A stretch of 64,000 nt of DNA from Rhizobium esperanzae (GTDB lineage: Bacteria > Pseudomonadota > Alphaproteobacteria > Rhizobiales > Rhizobiaceae): positions 113,328 to 177,327 of the forward strand of contig NZ_JACIFY010000015.1 in NCBI RefSeq assembly GCF_014197615.1, written 5' to 3'. Shown here piece after piece: positions 7,848 through 15,892 of this stretch. The notes under the pieces were generated by a model. That model made no database searches. It was not told the origin of the DNA and saw only the letters and a program-made list of their open reading frames with translations. Positions within the stretch are counted from its first letter, which is position 1. Each line of letters starts with the position of its first letter. A program made the translations under genes and the position numbers.

Positions 7848-8036
7848 CCCCCTCTGCCCTGCCGGGCATCTCCCCCACAAGGAGGGAGATCGACAAGAGG
7901 CTGGACCATCGTTCTCTCGTTGCCACAGCGCAGCAGCTATGCGGTCGTTGTTTGGGGAAGCCACCGCGCCCAGCCAATCTCCACCCTTGTGGGGGAGATG
8001 CCCGGCAGGGCAGAGGGGGGTGCCGCACGGCACACC
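7848..8036. repeat. About 190-bp inverted-arm intergenic element, copy 1
   Basis: The arms read CCCTCTGCCCTGCCGGGCAT then CTCCCCCACAAGG, and the reverse complement closes the element near 8000-8027. The interior contains TTTGGGGAAGCC and CCCAGCCAATCTCC. A second copy with the same arms and similar interior is at 11718-11907, and a collapsed copy is at 32754-32791. It lies between the convergent oxidoreductase and deacetylase genes, where the hairpin could terminate both transcripts. Confidence 0.88.
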
Positions 8037-8049
8037 TTCAACCGCCGCA

Positions 8050-8847
8050 CTACTCCGTCGTCTTGTCGTCGCCGGTATCCTCGACATCCTCGAGGCGGAC
8101 GAACTCGGTGCCCTTGGCTTTCAGATCGACCAGCGCCTTGGCGACCCCCTCGCCGGCCGCATGGGTCGGCTGGTTGATGTGGGAGATGACGACGTCGCCG
8201 TCCTTGGCCGAAGCGATGCGCTTTTCGGTGATCGCTGCCCCGAGCAGCGAGCCGCCGTCGCCATTCACCGAATAACCGGCGATACGGTAACCCATGGCGC
8301 GGATCTCGGCGATGGCGGAAAGGTCATATTTGGCCGTGGAGCCTCGGAACCAGTGCGGCGCCGGAATGCCGGCCGCGGCCATGGCGGCAGCGCCGCCCTC
8401 GACTTCCTGCTTTACCGCCTGGGCCGAGCCGGCCGACGCGATGCCATAGATCAGCGTCGGCGTGTCGACGGCCGGAATATGGTTCTGACCGTGGTTTTCC
8501 AACTCGAAGAGATCGGGATTCTCGAGGAAGACGGCAAGGGCTGCAGGATTGCGCTTCAGCCAGCGGGCGGTGACGAAGATCGTTGCCGGGATGCGTTCCC
8601 GCACCAGGGTCGAAAGAATGCGCTCATCCGCCTGGCCCATGCAGGCATCGAAAGTCAGCGCGATGCGGGCATGGCCGGCGAGGTTGGAGCGGGCGATATG
8701 CAGATGCGGCTCGACGAGTTTTACAGCCGGCGCCTTCGAGACCGGAACTGTTGCGGCCGAGATCGGCGGCGCAGACGGCAATTCGTCCGCCGATGCGGCT
8801 GATATCGCGGCCAGGAGGAAGGCCGAAGCGAAAAGGATGCGGTTCAT
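8050..8847 (-). CDS. Secreted polysaccharide-deacetylase-like protein
   Basis: A 265-residue protein with a signal peptide (FASAFLLAAISAASA, cleavage near residue 20). The NodB-fold pattern is visible: ALTFDAC at about residue 64 (motif 1), ELENHGQNH near 116 with two histidines (motif 2), WFRGSTAKYD near 165 (motif 3) and GYRIAGYSVNGDGG (motif 4). Classical deacetylases have TFDDG in motif 1; here the second, metal-binding aspartate is replaced by Ala, although the HxxxH pair is kept. The protein may therefore bind metal differently or have altered activity. The C-terminal region ends in an acidic tail. The substrate is unknown. Confidence 0.82.
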   Translation of the reverse strand: MNRILFASAFLLAAISAASADELPSAPPISAATVPVSKAPAVKLVEPHLHIARSNLAGHARIALTFDACMGQADERILSTLVRERIPATIFVTARWLKRNPAALAVFLENPDLFELENHGQNHIPAVDTPTLIYGIASAGSAQAVKQEVEGGAAAMAAAGIPAPHWFRGSTAKYDLSAIAEIRAMGYRIAGYSVNGDGGSLLGAAITEKRIASAKDGDVVISHINQPTHAAGEGVAKALVDLKAKGTEFVRLEDVEDTGDDKTTE

Positions 8848-8946
8848 ATCGGGGCTTCTACGATTGGGTCCGTCGATTTTAGCGGGTGTTCCTGCATGGC
8901 GCCATGTGGCCGGATGTCACCGCAGCCGCCGGAACAATCCACGGCA

Positions 8947-9336
8947 TCAATCGTAGAGATAATATTTGTCCCACTTCTCGCGCGGCACCTTGTCGCCGAT
9001 CTGGTAATCGAGCTCGCGCACGTTGATATGCTGCGGACCGGTGATGCAATTGTAGGAGAGATGGTACCAGTCGCCCTTGCTGCGGAAGACCGCACCCGGC
9101 GCCTGCAGCGAATTGTCGCCGGCGACCGGATCCTTGAACGTATAGGCGATGACTTTGTCGGGCTTGAAGCCGGTGCTGTCATTGTTGATGCGGCTCATCG
9201 CCTCGGTGTCGCAGCTCTGTTCCAGCCGGGTCGAGGGATCGAGTTTTTCCAACTGCTTCTTGATGGCGGGATCGACGGCAAAGGCGGGGGCAGCAAGGCC
9301 AAGGAGGGATACGAACAGGAGCAGACGTTTCGGCAT
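8947..9336 (-). CDS. DUF930-like small secreted protein
   Basis: A 129-residue exported protein. Residues 1-20 (KRLLLFVSLLGLAAPAFA) form a clear signal peptide. The mature part has LDPSTRLEQSCDTEAM, with a conserved-looking cysteine, then DKVIAYTFKDPV, FRSKGDWYHLSYNC (second cysteine), and a C-terminus rich in aromatic residues (KWDKYYLYD). This matches my recollection of the rhizobial DUF930 family; no biochemical role is known to me. The two cysteines may form a disulfide. It diverges from the peptidase gene with about 250 bases between start codons, in which I see no further feature. Confidence 0.72.
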   Translation of the reverse strand: MPKRLLLFVSLLGLAAPAFAVDPAIKKQLEKLDPSTRLEQSCDTEAMSRINNDSTGFKPDKVIAYTFKDPVAGDNSLQAPGAVFRSKGDWYHLSYNCITGPQHINVRELDYQIGDKVPREKWDKYYLYD

Positions 9337-9590
9337 TGTGGAGAAAATCCCTTACTGTTGTCCATTCTTCACCCTGCCCCGGGCAGCTTGCCGGGGGCTT
9401 GGCATGTGCAAATTTCGCTCAGCGAGAGCGGACATTCTTAAATATTGTGGTGACATCAAGGCAAAGCGGGCAGAGCCGTCTCCTTGCCTGTGGAAGGTCA
9501 TCCGCACCCTTGGCGCAGCCTTGCCGCTTGATCCGGCGGCGGCGCGCCTCTATCTCTTGCCAACCCGACATTCCCACCGGAGCCAATTCC

Positions 9591-11699
9591 TTGTCCGTTT
9601 TCAAGAGCCTGCCGACACCGCCCGCCGCACCGAAAAAGCCCGTCTCCGATACGCGCCACGGCATTACCCGCACGGACGATTATGCCTGGCTGCGTGCCGA
9701 CAACTGGCAGGCGATGTTCAAGGATCCGTCGATCCTCGACCCCGAGATCCGCCAGCATCTCGAAGCCGAAAACACCTATATGAATGCGGCGATGGAGGAC
9801 ACCAAGCCGCTGCAGAAGGCGCTGTTTTCCGAAATGCGCGGCCGCATCAAGGAAGATGACAGCTCGGTGCCGATGAAGGATGGCGCCTATGCCTACGGCA
9901 CATTCTACGTCACCGGCGGCGAACAGCCGCGTTATTTCCGGATTGCCCGTGACGGCGACGTTGCCGACGAGACGATCCGCACGGTGCTGCTCGACGGCGA
10001 CAAAGAAGCCGCCGGCAAAGCCTATTTCCGCCTCGCCGGCCTCGACCATACGAGCGACCATAGCCGCGGCATCTGGGGCTATGACGACAAGGGCTCGGAA
10101 TTCTTCACCCTGAAAGTGCGCGACCTCGCGACCGGTGAAGATCTTGCGGACCGGATCGAAAATACCGGCGGCGGCGGCGTCTGGGCGCCCGACGGCAAGA
10201 GCTTCTTCTATTCGGCGCTCGACGAGAACCACCGGCCGTCGAAGGTCTTCCACCATATTGTCGGCCGGCCGCAGTCGGAAGACCGGCTGGTCTATGAGGA
10301 GGCCGATGCCGGCTTTTTCATGGGCGTCGGCGGCTCGCTGCTCGACGATGTCATCTATATCGATATTCACGACCACGAGACCAGCGAATACCGGCTGCTG
10401 TCGACCAAGGATCTCACCGCCGAACCGAAGCTGGTGGCGGCGCGCGAGGAAGGCATCGAATATTCGCTGACCGAGGGCGGCGACGTCTTCTACATCCTGA
10501 CCAATGACGGCGGCGCCAAGGATTTCAAGATCATGGAAGCGCCGGTCGACAATCCGGTCAAGGAAAACTGGCGCGAAGTGGTCGCCCACAAGCCCGGCAC
10601 ATTGATCATCAGCCACATGGCCTATGCCCGCCACCTTCTGTGGCTGGAACGCAAGGACGGCCTGCCGCAGATCATGATCCGCGACCGGGCGACCGGCGAG
10701 GAACATGCGATCGGCTTTGCCGAGGAAGCCTATTCGCTGGGGCTTTCGGGAGCGGCGGAATACGACACGGATATCATCCGCTTCTCCTATTCCTCGATGA
10801 CGACGCCGTCGCAACTCTACGACTACAATATGGTGACGCGCGAGCGCACACTGTTGAAGACGCAGGAGGTGCCGTCCGGCCATAATCCCGACGACTACGT
10901 CACCCGCCGCGTCTTCGCGCCGGCATGGGACGGCGAGAAGGTGCCGGTCACCCTGCTCTATCGCAGGGATACGCCGCTCGACGGCACCGCCCCCTGCCTG
11001 CTTTACGGCTACGGCGCCTATGGCATCACCATTCCGGCCAGCTTCAACACCAATTGCCTGTCGCTTGCCGACCGCGGCTTCGTCTATGCCATCGCCCATA
11101 TCCGCGGCGGCAAGGACAAGGGATTTGCCTGGTACGAAGACGGCAAAATGGAAAAGAAGACGAATACCTTCAAGGACTTCGTCGCCGCCGCCGATTATCT
11201 GAATCAACAGAAGTTCACCTCTTACGCGAAGATCATCGCCGAAGGCGGCTCGGCCGGCGGCATGCTGATGGGCGCGGTTGCCAACATGGCGCCGGAAAAA
11301 TTCGCCGGCCTCATCGCCGCCGTTCCCTTCGTCGATGTGCTCAACACCATGCTCGACGATACGCTGCCGCTGACCCCGCCGGAATGGCCGGAATGGGGCA
11401 ACCCGATCGACAACAAAGAAGAATACGAGCAGATCGCAGCCTACTCGCCCTACGACAATGTCGGCGCAAAACCGTACCCGCCGATCCTGGCGCTCGGCGG
11501 CCTGACCGACCCGCGCGTCACCTATTGGGAGCCGGCCAAATGGGTGGCGAAGCTGCGCGAGGAGACGACCGGTGAAGCGCCGATCCTGTTGAAGACGAAC
11601 ATGGACGCCGGCCATGGCGGCGCGTCCGGCCGGTTCCAGCGGCTGGAAGAGATCGCGTTCGAGTATGCGTTTGCGATCAAGGTGGCTGGGAAGATGTGA
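9591..11699 (+). CDS. ptrB: Oligopeptidase B (S9A prolyl oligopeptidase family)
   Basis: A 702-residue serine peptidase that cuts short peptides, in this subfamily usually after basic residues. The N-terminal beta-propeller runs to about residue 420 (it starts with the HG-x-TRTDDYAWLR signature) and the alpha/beta-hydrolase domain follows. The catalytic serine is in EGGSAGGMLMG, the aspartate in LGGLTDPRVTYWEP and the histidine in DAGHGGASGRF. I placed the start at the TTG at 9591 (residues SVFKSLPTPPAAPKK), giving the usual family length and a CGGAG upstream; the frame is open further upstream to 9336 but that part is intergenic in character. No signal peptide, so cytoplasmic. Confidence 0.92.
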   Translation: MSVFKSLPTPPAAPKKPVSDTRHGITRTDDYAWLRADNWQAMFKDPSILDPEIRQHLEAENTYMNAAMEDTKPLQKALFSEMRGRIKEDDSSVPMKDGAYAYGTFYVTGGEQPRYFRIARDGDVADETIRTVLLDGDKEAAGKAYFRLAGLDHTSDHSRGIWGYDDKGSEFFTLKVRDLATGEDLADRIENTGGGGVWAPDGKSFFYSALDENHRPSKVFHHIVGRPQSEDRLVYEEADAGFFMGVGGSLLDDVIYIDIHDHETSEYRLLSTKDLTAEPKLVAAREEGIEYSLTEGGDVFYILTNDGGAKDFKIMEAPVDNPVKENWREVVAHKPGTLIISHMAYARHLLWLERKDGLPQIMIRDRATGEEHAIGFAEEAYSLGLSGAAEYDTDIIRFSYSSMTTPSQLYDYNMVTRERTLLKTQEVPSGHNPDDYVTRRVFAPAWDGEKVPVTLLYRRDTPLDGTAPCLLYGYGAYGITIPASFNTNCLSLADRGFVYAIAHIRGGKDKGFAWYEDGKMEKKTNTFKDFVAAADYLNQQKFTSYAKIIAEGGSAGGMLMGAVANMAPEKFAGLIAAVPFVDVLNTMLDDTLPLTPPEWPEWGNPIDNKEEYEQIAAYSPYDNVGAKPYPPILALGGLTDPRVTYWEPAKWVAKLREETTGEAPILLKTNMDAGHGGASGRFQRLEEIAFEYAFAIKVAGKM

Positions 11700-11717
11700 A
11701 ATCTTTAGGGGTGCCGT

Positions 11718-11907
11718 GTTGCACCCCCCTCTGCCCTGCCGGGCATCTCCCCCACAAGGGGGGAGATCGGCAAGAAGCTATGCCTCGCCCTAATTTTGCG
11801 ATCCATGTGACGGCCAGTTATTTGGGGAAGCCGTCGCACCCAGTCAATCTCCCCACCTGTGGGGGAGATGCCCGGCAGGGCAGAGGGGGGTGTCCCACGG
11901 CACACCA
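11718..11907. repeat. About 190-bp inverted-arm intergenic element, copy 2
   Basis: It has the same outer arms as the element at 7848-8036 (CCCTCTGCCCTGCCGGGCAT and CTCCCCCACAAGG, with their reverse complements near 11862-11893), and the interior shares TTTGGGGAAGCCG, CGCACCCAG and CAATCTCC. The central 60 or so bases differ between copies. It lies between the peptidase and the DUF1697 gene. Confidence 0.88.
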
Positions 11908-11922
11908 TCCACGGAGAAAGAA

Positions 11923-12447
11923 ATGCCCGTCTACATCGCCCTGCTCCGCGCCGTAAACGTCGGCGGCACCGGCGCCTTGCCGATGGCTGACCTCAAGGCG
12001 ATCTGCGAAGACCTCGGCTTTACCGACGTGAAAACTTACATACAGAGCGGCAATGTGCTGTTCCGCTCGAATGAGACAGAAACGGCAGTCGAGGAAAAGC
12101 TCGACGAGGCGCTCGGGCAGAAGATGGGCAAACGCCCGGGCGTTATGGTGCGCAGCCGGAAAGAACTCGAGGCGATTGCCGCCGGCGCGCCCTTCCCCGA
12201 CGCCAAGCCGAACTTCCTGCTCGTCTGCTTCCTGCCCGAAAAGGCATCCGCCGATACGCTTGATAAAATGGTGGCGCCCGATGGCGAAGAGGCGAAGCTC
12301 GCCGGCCGGGAGATCTATGTGCATTATCCCAATGGCTCCGGCCGCTCGAAACTGAAGCTGCCGGCGCTGAAGCCCGGGACCTCGCGTAATCTCAACACCG
12401 TCCGCAAGCTTGCGGAACTGGCGGCCGGCATGGAGAACAAGGACTGA
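11923..12447 (+). CDS. DUF1697 family protein
   Basis: A 174-residue cytoplasmic protein of the DUF1697 family, recognised by its N-terminus PVYIALLRAVNVGGTGALPM, followed by DLKAICEDLGFTDVKTYIQSGNVLF and a C-terminal stretch ending in GTSRNLNTVRKLAELA. Members have a ferredoxin-like fold and no assigned activity. The ATG at 11923 has GGAGAAAG upstream; an in-frame ATG at 11890 lies inside the repeat element and is rejected. It converges on the MFS gene, with 35 bases between stop codons. Confidence 0.92.
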   Translation: MPVYIALLRAVNVGGTGALPMADLKAICEDLGFTDVKTYIQSGNVLFRSNETETAVEEKLDEALGQKMGKRPGVMVRSRKELEAIAAGAPFPDAKPNFLLVCFLPEKASADTLDKMVAPDGEEAKLAGREIYVHYPNGSGRSKLKLPALKPGTSRNLNTVRKLAELAAGMENKD

Positions 12448-12482
12448 GTGCGAGGCGCAGAATTTGATTCAAGCGACGCGCG

Positions 12483-13940
12483 TCAAGCCTTTGTTTCTCC
12501 AGCCACCTTCGTCCGTCTGGCCTTATAGCCGCTGATCTCCTCGCCAGCGGTCGGCGAGAAGCGCAGGTTCCAGACGGTCGCGGTGATCGAGATGAGGGTG
12601 ACGACGATGAAGGCGGTGGAAAAATCGCCCAGATCAGGCGTTTCGACATTGTTGAAGGCCATCGAGCCGTGCAGCGCCAAGGCGCCGATGCAGATGCCGA
12701 GCGACAGCATAAGCTGCTGGAAGGTGGTGTAGAAACTGGTGGCCGAGCTCATCCGCTCCTTGTCGATCTCGTCATAGGCAATGGTGTTATAGGCGGTGAA
12801 CTGGAACGACAGGAAGAAGGCGCTGAGCACCAGAACGACGAAAATCAGCGGCATCGGCCAATCCGGCCGGAAGGCGGCGCAGAGGGCATAACCGACCGTG
12901 CCGAGGATGCCGTTGAGCACGAGGCTGCGGCGGAAGCCGAGCCGGCTGAAGACGAAGCGCGCCATCGGTTTCATGGCGAGCGAGCCGAGCGCTGTGCCGA
13001 CGACGATCTGGCCGGCCGCGGCGGCGGACAGGCCGAAGCCGATCTGAAAGAGCAGCGGCAGCAGGAAGGGCTGCGCGCCCTGGGTGATGCGGGTCAGAGA
13101 ACCGGCGATGACTGAGGTGCCGAAGCTCGGCACCTTCATCAGCGAAAAATCCATGATCGGCGACGGATGCCGGCGGGCATGCCTGAGATAGGCGATGCCG
13201 AAGAGCAGGCCGACAGCAATCAGGAATATCGAGAAGGCGCCCTCGCCTTCGTGGCTCGACATTTCGAAGCCGAAGAGCAGCGAACCGAGCGAAATGCCGG
13301 AGAGCACAAAGCCGATCGTATCGAACGGCCCGCTTGCCTTGCCCTTCACCTCGTCGATGTAGATCGAGACGAAGATCATGCCGATGATGCCGATCGGCAC
13401 GTTGATGTAGAAGATCCAGCGCCAGTCGAGATAGGTGACGAAGAAACCGCCGAGCGGCGGGCCGACGATCGGGCCGATCAGCGCCGGCACCAGCAGCCAG
13501 GACATGGCGCTGACCATATCCTTGCGAGCGACGCTGCGCATCAGCACTAGGCGCCCGACCGGCATCATCATCGCGCCGCCTATGCCCTGCAGCAGCCGCG
13601 CCAGCACCAGGAAGGACAGGGTGGGCGCCAGCGCGCAGAGGATGGAGCCGATGACGAAAACCGCAATGGCGGCGCGGAAGACGGTGCGCGAGCCAAAACT
13701 GTCGGCCATCCGGCCGCTCGCCGGAATGAAGATCGCCAGGCTCAAGAGATAGGAGGTCAGCGCGATCGACATGGCGGGCGCGCTGACGGCGAAATCGCGC
13801 GCCATGGTGGGCAGCGCGGTCGCCAGCACGGTCGCGTCGATGTTTTCCATCAGCATCGCGCTCGCGATAATCATCGCGATCACCCTGAAATTGGGCGCGG
13901 CGCGCCGAACCATCGGCGCCTGGTAAATCTGATCCGACAT
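12483..13940 (-). CDS. MFS drug/proton antiporter, DHA2 (14-helix) type
   Basis: A 485-residue inner-membrane exporter of the EmrB/MdtD group. The first helix carries ENIDATVLATALPTMARDF, the motif typical of DHA2 transporters. Motif A is GRMADSFGSRTVFR after helix 2, and motif C-like LLVPALIGPIVGPPLGGF is in helix 5. No periplasmic adaptor gene lies next to it, unlike the efflux operon at 34-37 kb, so it may act alone like MdtD. The ribosome site before 13940 is weak. The drug range cannot be deduced. Confidence 0.9.
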   Translation of the reverse strand: MSDQIYQAPMVRRAAPNFRVIAMIIASAMLMENIDATVLATALPTMARDFAVSAPAMSIALTSYLLSLAIFIPASGRMADSFGSRTVFRAAIAVFVIGSILCALAPTLSFLVLARLLQGIGGAMMMPVGRLVLMRSVARKDMVSAMSWLLVPALIGPIVGPPLGGFFVTYLDWRWIFYINVPIGIIGMIFVSIYIDEVKGKASGPFDTIGFVLSGISLGSLLFGFEMSSHEGEGAFSIFLIAVGLLFGIAYLRHARRHPSPIMDFSLMKVPSFGTSVIAGSLTRITQGAQPFLLPLLFQIGFGLSAAAAGQIVVGTALGSLAMKPMARFVFSRLGFRRSLVLNGILGTVGYALCAAFRPDWPMPLIFVVLVLSAFFLSFQFTAYNTIAYDEIDKERMSSATSFYTTFQQLMLSLGICIGALALHGSMAFNNVETPDLGDFSTAFIVVTLISITATVWNLRFSPTAGEEISGYKARRTKVAGETKA

Positions 13941-14183
13941 CGTCCGGAATCACTCGCGGTGGCGCGGCGGAGCACACGAGGCAGCAAGGCCGCTGATATG
14001 ACTGGCACAAGGCCAAGGGGAGACGATTTGCTATACGCCTCAGATCATGGCGGCGCTATGTCCTTTGTGGCAAAGCTGCTTTGACGCGAGGTCAAGGCGG
14101 ATCACGATTGCTTGCATCGGCCTGATCTTCGTGAAGGTCATGAGCGGCTTGCGCCGCAGACGCCCCGGCCCTACCTATGAAGC

Positions 14184-15686
14184 ATGACCTCCGCCCTTGA
14201 GACAAACCGGCCCGGTGCGGCCTTTCCGTTCAGCAACAGCTATGCCGGCTTGCCGCAGCGCTTCTTCGCGCCGCAAGTGCCGACGCCGGTGGCGGAGCCC
14301 TGGCTGATCAAGCTGAACGAGCCGCTGGCCGCCGAACTCGGGCTCGACGTCGAGACGCTGCGCCGCGATGGTGCGGCGATCTTTTCCGGCAATCTCGTTC
14401 CCGAAGGGGCCGAACCGCTGGCGATGGCCTATGCCGGCCATCAGTTCGGCGGTTTCTCGCCGCAGCTCGGCGACGGGCGCGCCATCCTGCTCGGCGAGGT
14501 GGTCGACCGCGGCGGTAGGCGCTTCGACATCCAGCTGAAGGGCGCCGGGCCGACGCCTTTTTCCCGCCGCGGCGACGGGCGTGCGGCAATCGGGCCGGTG
14601 TTGCGCGAATATATCATCAGCGAGGCGATGTTTGCGCTCGGCATTCCGGCAACGCGGGCGCTGGCGGCGGTGACGACCGGCGAGCCTGTTTATCGCGAAG
14701 AGGTACTGCCGGGCGCAGTCTTCACCCGCGTCGCGGCCAGCCATATCCGGGTCGGCACCTTCCAGTTCTTTGCAGCAAGAGGCGATACCGAGGGTGTTCG
14801 GGCGCTCGCCGATTATGTGATCGACCGGCACTATCCCGCGCTGAAGGCGGCTGACAATCCCTATCTCTCGCTGTTCGAGGCGGTCTGCGACCGCCAGGCC
14901 GCGCTGATCGCCCGCTGGCTGCATGTCGGCTTCATCCATGGCGTGATGAACACCGACAATATGACCGTTTCCGGCGAGACCATCGATTTCGGCCCCTGCG
15001 CCTTCATGGATGCCTATGACCCGGCGACCGTCTTCTCGTCGATCGACCAGCATGGCCGTTATGCCTATGCCAACCAGCCAGGCATCGGCCAGTGGAACCT
15101 TGCAAGGCTCGGCGAAACGCTGCTGCCGCTGATCGACGAAGAGCCGGATGGCGCCGTCGACAAGGCGAATGGGGTGATCCGGGCCTATGGCGAACGCTTC
15201 CAGGCGCATTGGCTGGCCGGCATGCGAGACAAAATCGGGCTTGCCGGCGAAGAGGACGGCGACCTCGAACTGGTGCAGGCCTTGCTGTCGCTGATGCAGG
15301 CGCAGGGCGCCGATTTCACCCTCGCCTTCCGGCGGCTGTCGGATCTTGCCGGCGACGCCGCCGCAGAGCCCACCTTTGCGGCAAGCTTCCGCGAAGCGGA
15401 GGCCTGCCGCGCCTGGCTTGCACAATGGCGCGAGAGACTGTCGCGCGATCCGCAGACCGCAGCCGAACGCGCCATTGCCATGCGCCGCGTCAATCCGGCC
15501 TTCATTCCGCGCAACCACCGGGTCGAGCAGGCGATCGAGGCCGCGGTCGAGAACGGCGATTTCTCGCTGTTCGAAGCGCTGCTTGCCGTTCTTTCCAAAC
15601 CCTATGAGGACCAGCCGGGCTTTGCCGCCTATCTGGAACCGCCGAAGCCGAACGAACGGGTGCTTGCGACCTTCTGCGGGACGTGA
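14184..15686 (+). CDS. selO: Protein adenylyltransferase SelO (YdiU family)
   Basis: A 500-residue pseudokinase that transfers AMP from ATP to Ser, Thr or Tyr of target proteins, linked to redox homeostasis. Characteristic blocks are AYAGHQFGGFSPQLGDGRA near residue 80, the nucleotide loop LKGAGPTPFSRRGDGRAAIG near 115-135, REYIISEAMFALGIPTTRAL-type sequence after it, and the catalytic segment HGVMNTDNMTVSGETIDFGP near 255. The C-terminus is TFCGT, the motif where the eukaryotic protein has selenocysteine; here it is a plain cysteine. It is full length and lies alone, with about 240 bases of unassigned sequence before it. Confidence 0.95.
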   Translation: MTSALETNRPGAAFPFSNSYAGLPQRFFAPQVPTPVAEPWLIKLNEPLAAELGLDVETLRRDGAAIFSGNLVPEGAEPLAMAYAGHQFGGFSPQLGDGRAILLGEVVDRGGRRFDIQLKGAGPTPFSRRGDGRAAIGPVLREYIISEAMFALGIPATRALAAVTTGEPVYREEVLPGAVFTRVAASHIRVGTFQFFAARGDTEGVRALADYVIDRHYPALKAADNPYLSLFEAVCDRQAALIARWLHVGFIHGVMNTDNMTVSGETIDFGPCAFMDAYDPATVFSSIDQHGRYAYANQPGIGQWNLARLGETLLPLIDEEPDGAVDKANGVIRAYGERFQAHWLAGMRDKIGLAGEEDGDLELVQALLSLMQAQGADFTLAFRRLSDLAGDAAAEPTFAASFREAEACRAWLAQWRERLSRDPQTAAERAIAMRRVNPAFIPRNHRVEQAIEAAVENGDFSLFEALLAVLSKPYEDQPGFAAYLEPPKPNERVLATFCGT

Positions 15687-15892
15687 GCGCGACTTTTCCC
15701 GTTTGCGCGCAGCAATCCGGCAGCCGGACCCACCGCCATCCGCCCCTACGGCCTGGCCCGATACAACCGTACCGTGACGACGGCCTGCGGCAAATGCTGC
15801 CGTTGAAAGGCATCTCCTTCGCGCTATCTGCCTGATCGGCGGGGTTTTTCCGCCGACCTCCACCCGGCTAGATCAAGCGGGAGACAGCCCTT

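Noticed and set aside
9498..11615. A 705-codon open frame on the minus strand
   Set aside because: It is the antisense shadow of the oligopeptidase B gene; the translation is low-complexity and lacks any family motif, whereas the plus-strand protein has a full catalytic triad.
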